64,000 bases of DNA from Henningerozyma blattae CBS 6284 (taxonomy: Eukaryota; Ascomycota; Saccharomycetes; Saccharomycetales; Saccharomycetaceae). The translations under genes were made by a program, and so were the position numbers. The DNA lies in the NCBI RefSeq assembly GCF_000315915.1, contig NC_020194.1:124001-188000 (forward strand), written 5' to 3'. A model generated the notes under the pieces. The model did not search any database. It was given only the letters and a program-made list of their open reading frames with translations, and had not been told where the DNA came from. Position 1 is the first letter of the stretch; every line of letters begins with the position of its first letter. This document shows, piece by piece, positions 1 through 9,910 of this stretch.

Positions 1-416
1 TCAAATACTTCATTATTCTGTTGTACAGAAGGTAAAAGATCATTAGAGAGACCCTTAGAACCTTTAATTAAATGATCACAATGAATAGACGTGGGGACAT
101 GTGTGAATTTATGGTTTGTAGTAATGAATTGTAAAATAGCAGTTTGTGCAGATGCATCTTGCATAGCCAATCGATCCGGTAATAATTTTAAGTAATCATT
201 ACCACGCAATTCAATTGGATTATTAATTTTTTCAAAAGTCTTCTCTGCATCTTGCAAATGTGAAAATAAAATTTTTTCAGTTAAAGTTAAAGGATGTGAA
301 TTGTTTGTTAATTTATAAATATTGGATAAATTATTGGATAATTTGTTATAATTAGGAACATTGGTGCGTAAATTTTGAAATGTCTCTGTTGCCAGAGTTC
401 TTTTAAAACGAAGCAT
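1..416 (-). CDS. ACO2: Aconitase-family protein, Aco2-like, 5' part only
   Basis: This is the N-terminal part (138 complete residues) of a mitochondrial aconitase-type hydratase running off the left edge of the window. The start is the ATG at 416 and the first residues (MLRFKRTLA) are basic and free of acidic residues, like a mitochondrial presequence. The conserved aconitase block DRLAMQDASAQTAILQF lies at about residues 81-97, followed by IHCDHL at 111-116, as at the start of the first aconitase domain. The divergence from Aco1 and the PHO90-UBP12 neighbours (YJL200C-YJL198W-YJL197W in S. cerevisiae) point to ACO2, whose product takes part in the homocitrate dehydration step of lysine synthesis. 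The iron-sulfur ligands lie outside the window, so activity cannot be judged. Confidence 0.88.
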   Translation of the reverse strand, partial: MLRFKRTLATETFQNLRTNVPNYNKLSNNLSNIYKLTNNSHPLTLTEKILFSHLQDAEKTFEKINNPIELRGNDYLKLLPDRLAMQDASAQTAILQFITTNHKFTHVPTSIHCDHLIKGSKGLSNDLLPSVQQNNEVF

Positions 417-866
417 ATTATTTATCAGACAAGTCTGGTAGCGCGTATTAGTTTTTTTATTGTTACTTGTAGTGATAAACTCAAGAATTCTCTACTAGTA
501 TATACTATCCCCTTATATACAACTCTAAAACAAAGCATATATCACTGACTCATTTTTAAAGCATTCTTTTTTATTTTACAATCCACAGGAATAATAAACC
601 ATTACCAAAATTTAATAATAGCCAATAATTAATACCTTTAATTCTAACTGGAATTTTAAAGCTCATCCATCTGTTATCATATACTCATTACTCATATTTT
701 GTATTGTTTATTTTTTTACTTAATACTACTAATTTTTGTTTTAAAAATCCACCGGAACTTTTAAACCTTATTTTTATACCTATTGATGAACCTTTTACTG
801 TCATTTTAAACAATAGTAATAAATATATATTCTGTCATAAGAAAAAAAACAATTCCCCCGGAATAC

Positions 867-1014
867 AACCCTGAGGGTTACACCACCAAACCCTAAAGAA
901 GAAATAAGAAACCCTCAAACCCTCAACATTAACCCTAAATCACGCCACATTTCATAAACCCTAATTTAAATATACGAGCCCTCCATTTTTATAAGCACAA
1001 ACCCTGTAACCCTG
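867..1014. promoter_or_regulatory. Cluster of AACCCT/AACCCTAA motifs, possible Tbf1 sites
   Basis: Three exact AACCCTAA octamers occur at 889-896, 931-938 and 957-964. Further AACCCT cores occur at 867, 910, 918, 1000 and about 1009. The first is part of a perfect inverted repeat, AACCC-TGA-GGGTT (867-879). The yeast general regulatory factor Tbf1 recognises ARCCCTAA, so the cluster looks like a Tbf1-bound promoter segment, about 450-600 bp upstream of the ACO2 start. Binding is inferred from motif identity only. Confidence 0.5.
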
Positions 1015-1223
1015 GCCAATCCGCACCGGCATTTCTTTTTCCTTCTTTCTAATTCCTTTTTTGGACACTCAGATCCAGCAAAGAAGAGGAGGTTAATTTC
1101 TGTACATTCTCCACAAAAAGCACCGCAGCAACAAAGAATGCGCCCAAAAAAAAGCCCCCGCACACATTGTGCGGCTGTTTCTGGGACCCTCGTTTCTTTT
1201 GGCCGTCGCGTTCTGTTTCAATC

Positions 1224-1451
1224 TTAAATTCTTCTTTTAAGACGGTTTAGTGTTGCTTCATCATCAATAGAAAATTTATTTACCTTAAGGAAATTTAATT
1301 TTTTTAACCAATTATTATTGTTATTTTCATTTGCCCATTCCCACGTGGTAGTATCAATAATAATTATAATTAATTGTTTAATCAGTTTTCCAATTTGTTT
1401 TAAAATTCTGTAATTCCATTTGCTTATCAAATTTGTACTGGAAACAGGCAT
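1224..1451 (-). CDS. Possible small ORF, 75 aa, unverified
   Basis: An ATG-initiated 75-codon frame runs from 1451 to 1224 on the minus strand. The protein has a short hydrophobic isoleucine run (LIIIIID) near residue 30, an NNNNN run and a basic C terminus ending LKRRI. I recognise no family. In AT-rich DNA of this length a frame of this size can arise by chance, so it is listed only as a possibility to test. Confidence 0.12.
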   Translation of the reverse strand: MPVSSTNLISKWNYRILKQIGKLIKQLIIIIIDTTTWEWANENNNNNWLKKLNFLKVNKFSIDDEATLNRLKRRI

Positions 1452-1752
1452 AGGTAATCAACAGATAGGAATTTTTCAGATGTCACCATTGACACTTTAC
1501 ATGTAAATGTATATATATATATTTTTTCATTTTCGTAAATAATACAATAAGAGAAGAGTGCTAACTGCTATATAAACAACTCTTATTTGTTTAATTTTTT
1601 TTAATCACAAATTTAGAACAAATTCCTTCTCTTCCAATTATTATTAGCAACTTTCATAATTAATACTTGGTCCTGTACTTTTCTGTTTTAAATTTTGAAA
1701 GTACCTACTCTAAAATAAGAGCAACCAAGAATAGTCATTTCTTTATCTTCGA

Positions 1753-4404
1753 ATGCGTTTCTCTCATTTCTTAAAGTATAATGCAGTTCCTGAATGGCAG
1801 TCACATTATTTAGATTATAATTCTTTGAAAGATTTGATTTATACTTTACAGACAAAAGAATTGCAATTAAATGACCAGGGCGCTGAGGATACATCAAATG
1901 AGTTGGATATTTCTTTGAAAGAAAAATTGAAGAAAAAATTATTATTCAAAAAGAAAAGAGCCAATTCTAGTGGTACTGACAAGACTGAGCAGGCTCCAAA
2001 TAGTTCTACAGTGGAAACTTTTTCTGTTAATAATTTCCAAGATTTGGAAAATAATTATATTGAATATTCTTCTAATCCAAATGATAATAAAGAAAAAACT
2101 TTAATTCAAGAAGAAACAATTGAATTATCGAATTTTAATACACGTCCAAGAACTTCAACTTCTTCTTATTCATCATCATTAAATTCAATTCTTCAAGACC
2201 CAAAAGATGTCTTCATTCAATCGTTAAACGTCCAAAAATATAAAATTGATGAATTCTATAAAAGATTGGAAAATAAATTATTAGATAAATATGCTGCTTT
2301 AATCAATGATTTATTGTCACAAAATATTATTACTCCAGATTTCAAGAAAGCTTCAACTCCTTTACCACCAGATTTAGCTGAGTCTGTAACTCCAGAGGAT
2401 TCTGAAGAAGAAGAAGAAGAAGAAGATTTCACTAATGACAATACTGCTCTTCTAAATTATAAAGATTTTAATATTGAATCACAAAAGTTATCTCTTTTGA
2501 AACAAACTATCACAAATTGCTATATTGATTTATGCCAATTGAAATCATTTATTGAATTAAATAAATTAGCCTTTAGTAAAATTACTAAAAAATTTGATAA
2601 AGTTTTAAAATACAATACAAGACAAGAATTAATTCAATCTAATTCTCTTTTTAAAGATTCTTATACATTCACTAATGACACAATTTTCCAATTAAACGAA
2701 AAAATTCTACGTTTGATCGATTTTTACTCCATTATAAACAATTATACTATTCTTGAATCCAAAACAGAATTGAAAAAATTATTACATGATCATATTATCT
2801 GGGAAAGATCTCTAGAATGGAAAGATATGCTGGGTTTAGAATCCCATGATTTAAACCATCCTTCTTTAGATAATACTCCCACAGCAAATGATATTCTATT
2901 AGAAAAATTACATTTAACATATTATAAATATCCATTACCTTCATTTTTACAATTACATTCCAAATATTTAACTTGGGAAAATGCTGCAATTCCAAAATTT
3001 TTTTTCACTTGGAAAGCTGCTAAAATCGCTTTTATTTTTGTTTTCACCGCTATTCTTTTAGGTGTAAAGACTTTTAATGATCGTGTGGAGGGTCGTTGTA
3101 TGGCTCTTGTGGAATGTTGTGCTCTATTATGGGCTACTGAAGCTATTCCATTGTTTGCTACAGCTTTTTTAGTTCCACTTTTAACAGTCCTTTTCAAAGT
3201 GCTAAAAAATTCAGATGGTTCTACTATGTCAGGTGCAGCTGCTTCTTCAACAATTCTCTCAGCTATGTGGTCTTCAACAATCATGATTCTTTTAGCTGGG
3301 TTTACCTTAAGTGAAGCCCTAGCCCAATATGATATAGCAAGAGTATTTGCCTCTTGGTTATTAGCTGGTGCAGGTACAAAACCAAGAAATGTTTTATTAA
3401 TGGCAATGGGGGTGGTATTTTTCTTATCAATGTGGATTTCAAACGTTGCTGCTCCAGTTTTAACATATTCATTATTATCTCCATTATTGGATCCCTTGGA
3501 TGCCTCAGTTCCATTTGCAAGAGCTTTAGTTATGGGTGTTGCTATTGCCGCAAACATCGGTGGTTTATCTTCTCCAATTTCCTCCCCACAAAACGTCATC
3601 TCAATGGATTATTTAAAACCTTATGGAATCGGTTGGGGCCAGTTTTTTGCAGTTGCACTACCAACAGGTATTTTATCATTAATTTTAGCTTGGGGTTTAA
3701 TGTGTTTATCATTTAACATTAATAAGACAAAATTAGAAAAATTCGTACCTGTTAAAACCAGATTTTCCTTAAAACAATGGTTTATTATTGGCGTTTCTCT
3801 TGCTACAATTTTGTTATGGTGTGTTGAATCTCAAATTGAAGGTGCTTTTGGTTCCTCAGGACAAATAGCAATTTTACCAATTGTTTTATTCTTTGGTACT
3901 GGTATATTATCTACAAATGATTTAAATACATTCCCTTGGTCAATTGTAGTATTGGCTATGGGTGGTATTGCTTTAGGTAAAGCTGTTTCATCATCAGGCT
4001 TATTATCAACTATTGCTTTAGCGTTACAGAAACGTATCCAAAATGATGGGGTTATGTCTATTCTTTGTATTTTTGGGGTTTTAATGCTTGTTGTTGGTAC
4101 ATTTGTCTCACATACAGTCTCTGCTATTATTATTATCCCATTAGTTCAAGAGGTTGGTGATAAGTTACCAGATCCTAAAGCTGCTCCAATTTTGGTCTTT
4201 GGCTGTGCCTTATTGGCTTCTGCTGGTATGGGTTTAGCCTCTGCTGGTTTCCCTAATGTTACAGCTATTTCAATGGTCGATAAAAAGGGCAATAGATATC
4301 TAAATATGATGATGTTCCTGTCAAGAGGTGTTCCAGCATCTCTGATAGTATTCGTCTGTGTTATTACTTTAGGTTATGGTATCATGCATTCAGTCCTACA
4401 TTAA
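1753..4404 (+). CDS. PHO90: Low-affinity phosphate transporter with SPX domain (Pho90/Pho87 type)
   Basis: 883-aa plasma-membrane phosphate transporter. The N terminus (MRFSHFLKYNAVPEW) opens an SPX domain, which senses inositol pyrophosphates and limits transport. The SPX region extends to about residue 340, is interrupted by an acidic SEEEEEEED linker, and contains the lysine-rich KITKKFDK helix. From about residue 420 onward there are about a dozen hydrophobic segments of the divalent anion:Na+ symporter type, with conserved stretches such as SSTIMILLAGFTLSEAL and SSPISSPQNVIS. Length agrees with S. cerevisiae Pho90 (881) and Pho87 (923). The ACO2 and UBP12 neighbours match the PHO90 locus, while RBK1 two genes away matches the PHO87 locus. 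The two are ohnologs, so the exact name is a convention here. It has its own promoter and is divergent from ACO2. Confidence 0.93.
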   Translation: MRFSHFLKYNAVPEWQSHYLDYNSLKDLIYTLQTKELQLNDQGAEDTSNELDISLKEKLKKKLLFKKKRANSSGTDKTEQAPNSSTVETFSVNNFQDLENNYIEYSSNPNDNKEKTLIQEETIELSNFNTRPRTSTSSYSSSLNSILQDPKDVFIQSLNVQKYKIDEFYKRLENKLLDKYAALINDLLSQNIITPDFKKASTPLPPDLAESVTPEDSEEEEEEEDFTNDNTALLNYKDFNIESQKLSLLKQTITNCYIDLCQLKSFIELNKLAFSKITKKFDKVLKYNTRQELIQSNSLFKDSYTFTNDTIFQLNEKILRLIDFYSIINNYTILESKTELKKLLHDHIIWERSLEWKDMLGLESHDLNHPSLDNTPTANDILLEKLHLTYYKYPLPSFLQLHSKYLTWENAAIPKFFFTWKAAKIAFIFVFTAILLGVKTFNDRVEGRCMALVECCALLWATEAIPLFATAFLVPLLTVLFKVLKNSDGSTMSGAAASSTILSAMWSSTIMILLAGFTLSEALAQYDIARVFASWLLAGAGTKPRNVLLMAMGVVFFLSMWISNVAAPVLTYSLLSPLLDPLDASVPFARALVMGVAIAANIGGLSSPISSPQNVISMDYLKPYGIGWGQFFAVALPTGILSLILAWGLMCLSFNINKTKLEKFVPVKTRFSLKQWFIIGVSLATILLWCVESQIEGAFGSSGQIAILPIVLFFGTGILSTNDLNTFPWSIVVLAMGGIALGKAVSSSGLLSTIALALQKRIQNDGVMSILCIFGVLMLVVGTFVSHTVSAIIIIPLVQEVGDKLPDPKAAPILVFGCALLASAGMGLASAGFPNVTAISMVDKKGNRYLNMMMFLSRGVPASLIVFVCVITLGYGIMHSVLH

Positions 4405-5181
4405 AATTTGTTTTTATTCCATTACTTTTCTGCATTTATTATTTTTTTTAACTTTCCATATTTACATACTTTCTTTATATATATATATCTGAATTTTAAC
4501 TTCTGCATGCTAATTAATTAAAATGATTTTAAAGCCCATAGTAAGATCTTTATGTGGAATCTTATATGAAATTATAACAATTCATACAGTTCAAAAAGAT
4601 TGACGTTAATGCTTATACAAAATATTAATAATGACTTAGCAATAAACATCTTTCATTGGTATTATTGAAAATTTATATATATTTATATGGCCCCTGATAT
4701 GTGCATCCTTGCTCAAACGTCACATTGAATGGTCCCTTTCTCATTTTTAAATTCCTTATTTAATAAACACCATTAATCATTCTCTTGTTACAAACAAACT
4801 TTAGATTAATTTTCCAAGAAATGCTCATCGCTCGGAATTGACCAATACGAAAATATAAAATTTACTATGATGAGTTAGAACAAAAATAGCCAAGGAAAAA
4901 AAATAAAAAATAAATTAAATCTGAATATTTAAAATAAGACAATATTATAGAAAAGTCTTTGTGTTAACATTGTTCTGTAAATATTTAATAATCAGTACCC
5001 ACTGTCATTCCTTTAAGAAATCGTATTCTCTCTTCGAAGAAACTCCAGGTTCACAAATAAAAAAACGCTTACTTTATGAAAGTTTAAGGAATATATCATA
5101 CAAATAAAGATCAACTTATATCTGTATCTAGGGGAGATTACCAAATAATAATCATATATCATAATATTGTACTAAATAAGA
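4405..5181. other. Intergenic region before UBP12
   Basis: AT-rich 0.8 kb between two plus-strand genes, holding the 3' untranslated region of the transporter gene and the UBP12 promoter. It shows poly(T) and TATATA tracts just after the transporter stop (4440-4490) and A-rich stretches at 4895-4915. No small gene or RNA was recognised. Confidence 0.5.
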
Positions 5182-8100
5182 ATGGATCCTGAAGATAATG
5201 ATTCCATGGAAAATAATAATATATCTACTCCTCTGGTAATGGAAAACACTCCTTCAACGAAAAATCAACCAGAACAAGCTGAGGATGATCAGCCTACTGA
5301 AAACAACAATAATATTCCTAATGATATTGATCATAGCATTAACCATAATACTTATTCGGATAATTTGATCGATGATCCTGTAGATGTTGAACTAATAGAT
5401 GAATCCACAGCAAAGGATAATAATAACGTGAATAATAGTGACCGTCTAGATCTAAATGCTGCAACTATTTACAATAACAATGTCACAAACCGATCTGTCT
5501 TAGAAGAACAAAGACAAATTGTAGATGATCTGTTGGACGAGTTTAAAAAAACTGCTCAAGAAGGTTCAAGAGTATTCATCATTCCACAAACTTGGTACGT
5601 GAATTTTTTGAATGCTGATTTAGCCGAAAATCTAGATCCTATTAATACAAAGTTAATTTGCAAAGATTTCGATAATTTCATCTTCAAGGATTATAACAGA
5701 TTTCCTTATGTATCAATTCCACAATCTGTATTTGAAAAATTTTTTGAGTGGTACGGCTTAGCTGCAAACTCACAACCAATTGAAGCTTTCTTAATATGGG
5801 ATAACGAAAACAATACGCTGGTTACTGAATTCAATAGATTATCTTTCCGCCTTCACCATCTAACATTATCAAATCAATCTCAAGGAACAACTTCCAATTC
5901 TTATCATTATCATAATATGAGAGAAAGAAATAATGTAGTCTATTTTAGCGCTTCAAGGTTTCATACTGTTAAGCAATTGACTGCTAGGGCACTTGATGTA
6001 TTTCTTCAAACTGAAAAGCAATTTGATAATGACACCACTAATTTAAAAGTATGGGTAGTTTCTAATAATAAGAATAAGCCAAGGCCAGATAAGGCTAAAA
6101 ATTCAAATAACTCTACTAGCATCGTTGACGACGATATAGCTGATATTGATGAGGAAGCAGGCAATGACGATGCTTCAGTTTCAAATTCAGTATCTTCTGT
6201 GGATGATCCCATATTATCAACTACATATAGAATAAATCCAAGACAATTTATTGAGTTTGGTTCCAAAATTAGGTTAACTAGGGAACACTTCGAAACTATT
6301 TTAAAGGATTGTGATTTTCCACTTGAAGATTTTGTTATTGAAGTTAAGCCAAAAGGTAAGCAACATCATTGGCTCTCGAACTACTTTAAATACAATTATT
6401 TGGTGCCATCGACTGGTACCTTAGGTTTAGTTAATTTAGGCAATACTTGCTATATGAATTCGGCCCTACAATGCTTAATCCATTTACCAAAGTTTAATGA
6501 ATACTTCCTATTGAACGGCTATCAAAAAGAAATTAATTTAGACAATCCAATAGGATATCAAGGTAATGTAGCAAATGCTTTTGGGAAATTAATACATAAG
6601 TTATTTGAAGAACGGATAATTGATAATGAGTCAGAAAAATCTTCCTTTTCAATAAATTCATTCTCACCCACTAATTTTAAATCTACAGTTGGATATTGCA
6701 ATTCTATGTTTTCAGGATATCTACAACAAGATTCACAAGAGTTTTTGGCATTTATATTAGATGGATTACATGAAGACTTAAATAGAATTTTAAAAAAACC
6801 ATTTGTAGAAAAGCCATCGTTACCAGAAAATTCAAATTACAAGGATTATAAAGTGATTAAAAAGTTAGCTGATGATACATGGGAGGCTCACTTAAAAAGA
6901 AATGATTCGATTGTTACCGATTTATTTGTTGGGATGTATAAATCTACTTTACAATGCCCAGATTGCCATAATGTTTCCGTAACTTTCGACCCGTATAATG
7001 ACCTAACATTACCATTACCTGTAGAAACAATATGGAATAAAGTTATTAAGATTTTCCCTAGTAATTCTCCACCTTGTTCACTCGAAGTTGAATTGGAGAA
7101 AACATCTACATATAATGATTTGAAAGAATACATTTCAAGGAACACTGGAATTGCTGCTAGTGACTTATTTGGTTTTGAGATATTCTCAAATACTTTCTAT
7201 TCAAATTACGAAGCTCCTGGATCCAATGGCCAATTTTTGCCGTTACAAGAGTTGATAGCTGATTCAGATGATGTGATATTTTATGAAATACCTGACAGAG
7301 AAAATAATATAGTAATACCAATCTTAAATATGAAGATAGACAAAGGTTTTCGAAGCCCAAGACTATTCGGTGTTCCATTTTTTATTACATTAACCAATGA
7401 AGAAGCCTCAAATCCTGGATTTGTAAGATATATCATTGAGAAATATTATACTATGCTAAGTGGTGGTTTTATTGAATTTCCTTTATTTTCGTCATTTGAT
7501 GGTGATACAAATATATCTCAATTACCTGAATTATCTAAAAAATATCCAGATATTGATTTCACACTACTAGAAGATTTTCTTAAATACTCTAATCCTGATG
7601 AAAGCTCCAAAGTGAATCAATATTTTGATATTAGAATTTCCAAAGGTCTAAATAATGTTACCACTATGAAGAGCAACACAGGACTCTTTGATAATTCATA
7701 TGTATGGACCCCTTCTAGCAGTCAACAATATGGAAATGCTAAGGATATCAAAGAATTTTTACACCCAGTAATCAGAGATATATATGATTATGCATCTTTA
7801 TTTCAATCAGAGAACCTATCGGATGAACCACATGATATTGAATTGCCTGAATTTAATACCGATTTTAACCAATTAGTTAATAATTCCAACAATGTTATTA
7901 ACAACAATGTGGCAAATGATATACCATCAAAAAATTCTCATACCCCAAGCATACATTCTTCGGAACAACCTGATTTACAACTTGACTCTTTACTGGCGGA
8001 TTTAACTGAGAATATTCAAACCAATGTTAGCGAACTGGATAAAAATTTCAAGATAAGCAATAATGAAATATCGACCAATAACACAAATCCTACTACTCTT

Positions 8101-9570
8101 GATAACATAAATATAGATTCTTCCGTGCCAAATGATTTACAAATTAATATGGAAGATATTGACATAGATAATGCTCTTGATATACCAGAGCGTGTTGATA
8201 GTACAGAAAACTACAGCAAACAAATATTATTTAATCATGATGTTATTTTATGCCAATGGGATGATTCCAGAATTAATACTGTATTTTATGATGAACAAAG
8301 ATTCACAAACTGGGAAAAGCCTGCAGTATTAAAGAATACAGAATTGGAAAAGAAAAGAGAAGAACAGATATTTGAGAAGGAAAAAACAATTTTACTGGAC
8401 GATTGTTTAAGATTATTTTCCAAACCAGAAATTTTGGGGCTCCAAGATTCATGGTACTGCCCAACATGCAAAGATCATAGACAAGCTACAAAACAGATAG
8501 AACTTTGGAACACACCTGATATTTTATTAATTCATCTTAAACGGTTTGAAAATCAACGGTCCTTTAGTGATAAGATTGATGCTGTTGTGAACTTCCCAAT
8601 TACCGACTTGGATTTAACTCCTCATATCGTGTGTACAGATCAGGAGAAATCAAATATCTATGATTTGATAGCTGTCGATAATCATTATGGTGGTCTAGGG
8701 GGTGGCCATTATACAGCTTACGTAAAGAATTTTGTGGATCAGAAGTGGTATTATTTTGATGATTCAAGAGTAAGTCTTGCAGATCCGCAACGTAGTATCA
8801 GTGGTTCAGCATATTTATTATTCTATGTGCGTCGTTCTTCGGAAAATCCCATCAAACACCAAACATTAGATAAAATTTTAGAAGAATCTCGTAATAAATA
8901 TTCTGAAGAGTTGGAGGAACTAAGAGCGAAACAGGATTTGTTATATGAGACGAACAGGACAGATACTGAATCTGAATCTGAATCTGAATCTGAGCTTGAA
9001 ACCAACAGTGATAGTGATTCCAGAACAGATAGTGATGACTTGCAAACTGATGCAAGTCCTGAAGAAAAAAATAAACTGTTAGAAGAAAAAGGACTGAAAG
9101 AAATAAATACAATATCAGATGATTTACAAGGCGACTATATAGAATTAGCAAATGATAGCGATACTGGTGAAAAAATGAACTCCAATAATAGTGACATGGA
9201 TGTTGATACCGATGATGCTCCTATCGAAAAGACATCAGATAATCTGGAAGATAACCCTCAAAATTCACATGATTTTTCAGTGAATCCTACTAGATCTGAA
9301 AATTACTGCCATGAAAGTTTGGAAGTTGGCCAGACCACAAAACTTGAAGACACTGATCGTTCCGAAGATAATACAGGAAGAAGAAAATTGAGATTACTAA
9401 ATCGTAATTATGGAAATTGCATCGACTCAACATCTTCATCTAATGGTAGCAATAGTGACCATGAACTATTAGCAAACGATGCTTCTAGTGTCACAGGATC
9501 AATTTCAGGACAACTTAAGAAAGATGAACCAATTATTGCCAAATCACCAGAAAGTGGCGAAGAGTTTTAA
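5182..9570 (+). CDS. UBP12: Ubiquitin carboxyl-terminal hydrolase Ubp12
   Basis: 1462-aa cysteine protease that removes ubiquitin from conjugates. The N terminus is Asn/Asp-rich. A DUSP-type region follows (about residues 120-220, FIIPQTWYVNFLNADL). The USP catalytic domain starts with the Cys box LGLVNLGNTCYMNSALQCL (catalytic Cys about 423) and ends with the His box GGLGGGHYTAYVKNF (His about 1176) and YYFDDSRVS. Zinc-binding Cys pairs are visible in LQCPDCHN and YCPTCKDH. The catalytic domain is split by a long insertion, as in Ubp12. The C-terminal tail of about 250 residues is acidic, with a SESESESE repeat near residue 1265. It is longer than S. cerevisiae Ubp12 (1254 aa), the extra length being low-complexity Asn/Asp/Ser sequence. 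Position next to the PHO90-like gene matches YJL197W. Confidence 0.95.
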   Translation: MDPEDNDSMENNNISTPLVMENTPSTKNQPEQAEDDQPTENNNNIPNDIDHSINHNTYSDNLIDDPVDVELIDESTAKDNNNVNNSDRLDLNAATIYNNNVTNRSVLEEQRQIVDDLLDEFKKTAQEGSRVFIIPQTWYVNFLNADLAENLDPINTKLICKDFDNFIFKDYNRFPYVSIPQSVFEKFFEWYGLAANSQPIEAFLIWDNENNTLVTEFNRLSFRLHHLTLSNQSQGTTSNSYHYHNMRERNNVVYFSASRFHTVKQLTARALDVFLQTEKQFDNDTTNLKVWVVSNNKNKPRPDKAKNSNNSTSIVDDDIADIDEEAGNDDASVSNSVSSVDDPILSTTYRINPRQFIEFGSKIRLTREHFETILKDCDFPLEDFVIEVKPKGKQHHWLSNYFKYNYLVPSTGTLGLVNLGNTCYMNSALQCLIHLPKFNEYFLLNGYQKEINLDNPIGYQGNVANAFGKLIHKLFEERIIDNESEKSSFSINSFSPTNFKSTVGYCNSMFSGYLQQDSQEFLAFILDGLHEDLNRILKKPFVEKPSLPENSNYKDYKVIKKLADDTWEAHLKRNDSIVTDLFVGMYKSTLQCPDCHNVSVTFDPYNDLTLPLPVETIWNKVIKIFPSNSPPCSLEVELEKTSTYNDLKEYISRNTGIAASDLFGFEIFSNTFYSNYEAPGSNGQFLPLQELIADSDDVIFYEIPDRENNIVIPILNMKIDKGFRSPRLFGVPFFITLTNEEASNPGFVRYIIEKYYTMLSGGFIEFPLFSSFDGDTNISQLPELSKKYPDIDFTLLEDFLKYSNPDESSKVNQYFDIRISKGLNNVTTMKSNTGLFDNSYVWTPSSSQQYGNAKDIKEFLHPVIRDIYDYASLFQSENLSDEPHDIELPEFNTDFNQLVNNSNNVINNNVANDIPSKNSHTPSIHSSEQPDLQLDSLLADLTENIQTNVSELDKNFKISNNEISTNNTNPTTLDNINIDSSVPNDLQINMEDIDIDNALDIPERVDSTENYSKQILFNHDVILCQWDDSRINTVFYDEQRFTNWEKPAVLKNTELEKKREEQIFEKEKTILLDDCLRLFSKPEILGLQDSWYCPTCKDHRQATKQIELWNTPDILLIHLKRFENQRSFSDKIDAVVNFPITDLDLTPHIVCTDQEKSNIYDLIAVDNHYGGLGGGHYTAYVKNFVDQKWYYFDDSRVSLADPQRSISGSAYLLFYVRRSSENPIKHQTLDKILEESRNKYSEELEELRAKQDLLYETNRTDTESESESESELETNSDSDSRTDSDDLQTDASPEEKNKLLEEKGLKEINTISDDLQGDYIELANDSDTGEKMNSNNSDMDVDTDDAPIEKTSDNLEDNPQNSHDFSVNPTRSENYCHESLEVGQTTKLEDTDRSEDNTGRRKLRLLNRNYGNCIDSTSSSNGSNSDHELLANDASSVTGSISGQLKKDEPIIAKSPESGEEF

Positions 9571-9910
9571 GAATTTGATTACACAAGCATACATTTTTTT
9601 TCTTTTTTTTTTTCTTTTTTTCTATATTTTGCATTTAATTTTTTTTAATCATTAAATAATTAAATAAAGCCTCCAAATATTACATAAAAAAGGAATATTT
9701 ATTTATGAGAAATGTATTTTGTTTAGTTAAGTGTTACAAAATCAAAAGTAATATTATTATTGTTGTTATAGTTTTTATTACTATGTTGCTTTTGATTTAT
9801 TTTTCATTAAACTCATAGTTAAACCAGGTGATGAAAGAAAATCGAGCAGTATAAAACGACAAATCCATAGCTCATAAAGGGCAGTCTAGTAGAATTGTAA
9901 ATAGATAATT
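9571..9910. other. Shared 3' region of UBP12 and RBK1
   Basis: Tail-to-tail intergenic region. It contains a T-rich stretch (9593-9625) directly after the UBP12 stop and A/T-rich sequence typical of yeast 3' ends. Nothing else was recognised. Confidence 0.5.

Larger units (their letters stand above)
417..1752. other. Intergenic region between ACO2 and the PHO90-like gene
   Basis: The two genes diverge from this 1.3 kb stretch, which therefore holds both promoters. It contains a cluster of telomere-like AACCCT motifs (867-1014), a short perfect hairpin (1158-1174), one CACGTG at 1342-1347, and a 75-codon minus-strand ORF that I cannot verify. I looked for C/D box signatures because Tbf1-type motifs often precede snoRNA genes in yeast. 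An ATGATGA occurs on the minus strand near 1255 but no CTGA follows at a usable distance. No tRNA signature was seen. Confidence 0.6.

Noticed and set aside
1250..1265. ATGATGA (C box) on the minus strand near the AACCCTAA cluster
   Set aside because: No CTGA D box within about 100 bases and no flanking terminal stem.
2922..3599. 225-codon ORF antisense to the phosphate transporter
   Set aside because: It lies wholly inside the membrane domain of a well-conserved gene, is out of its frame, and has no family resemblance.
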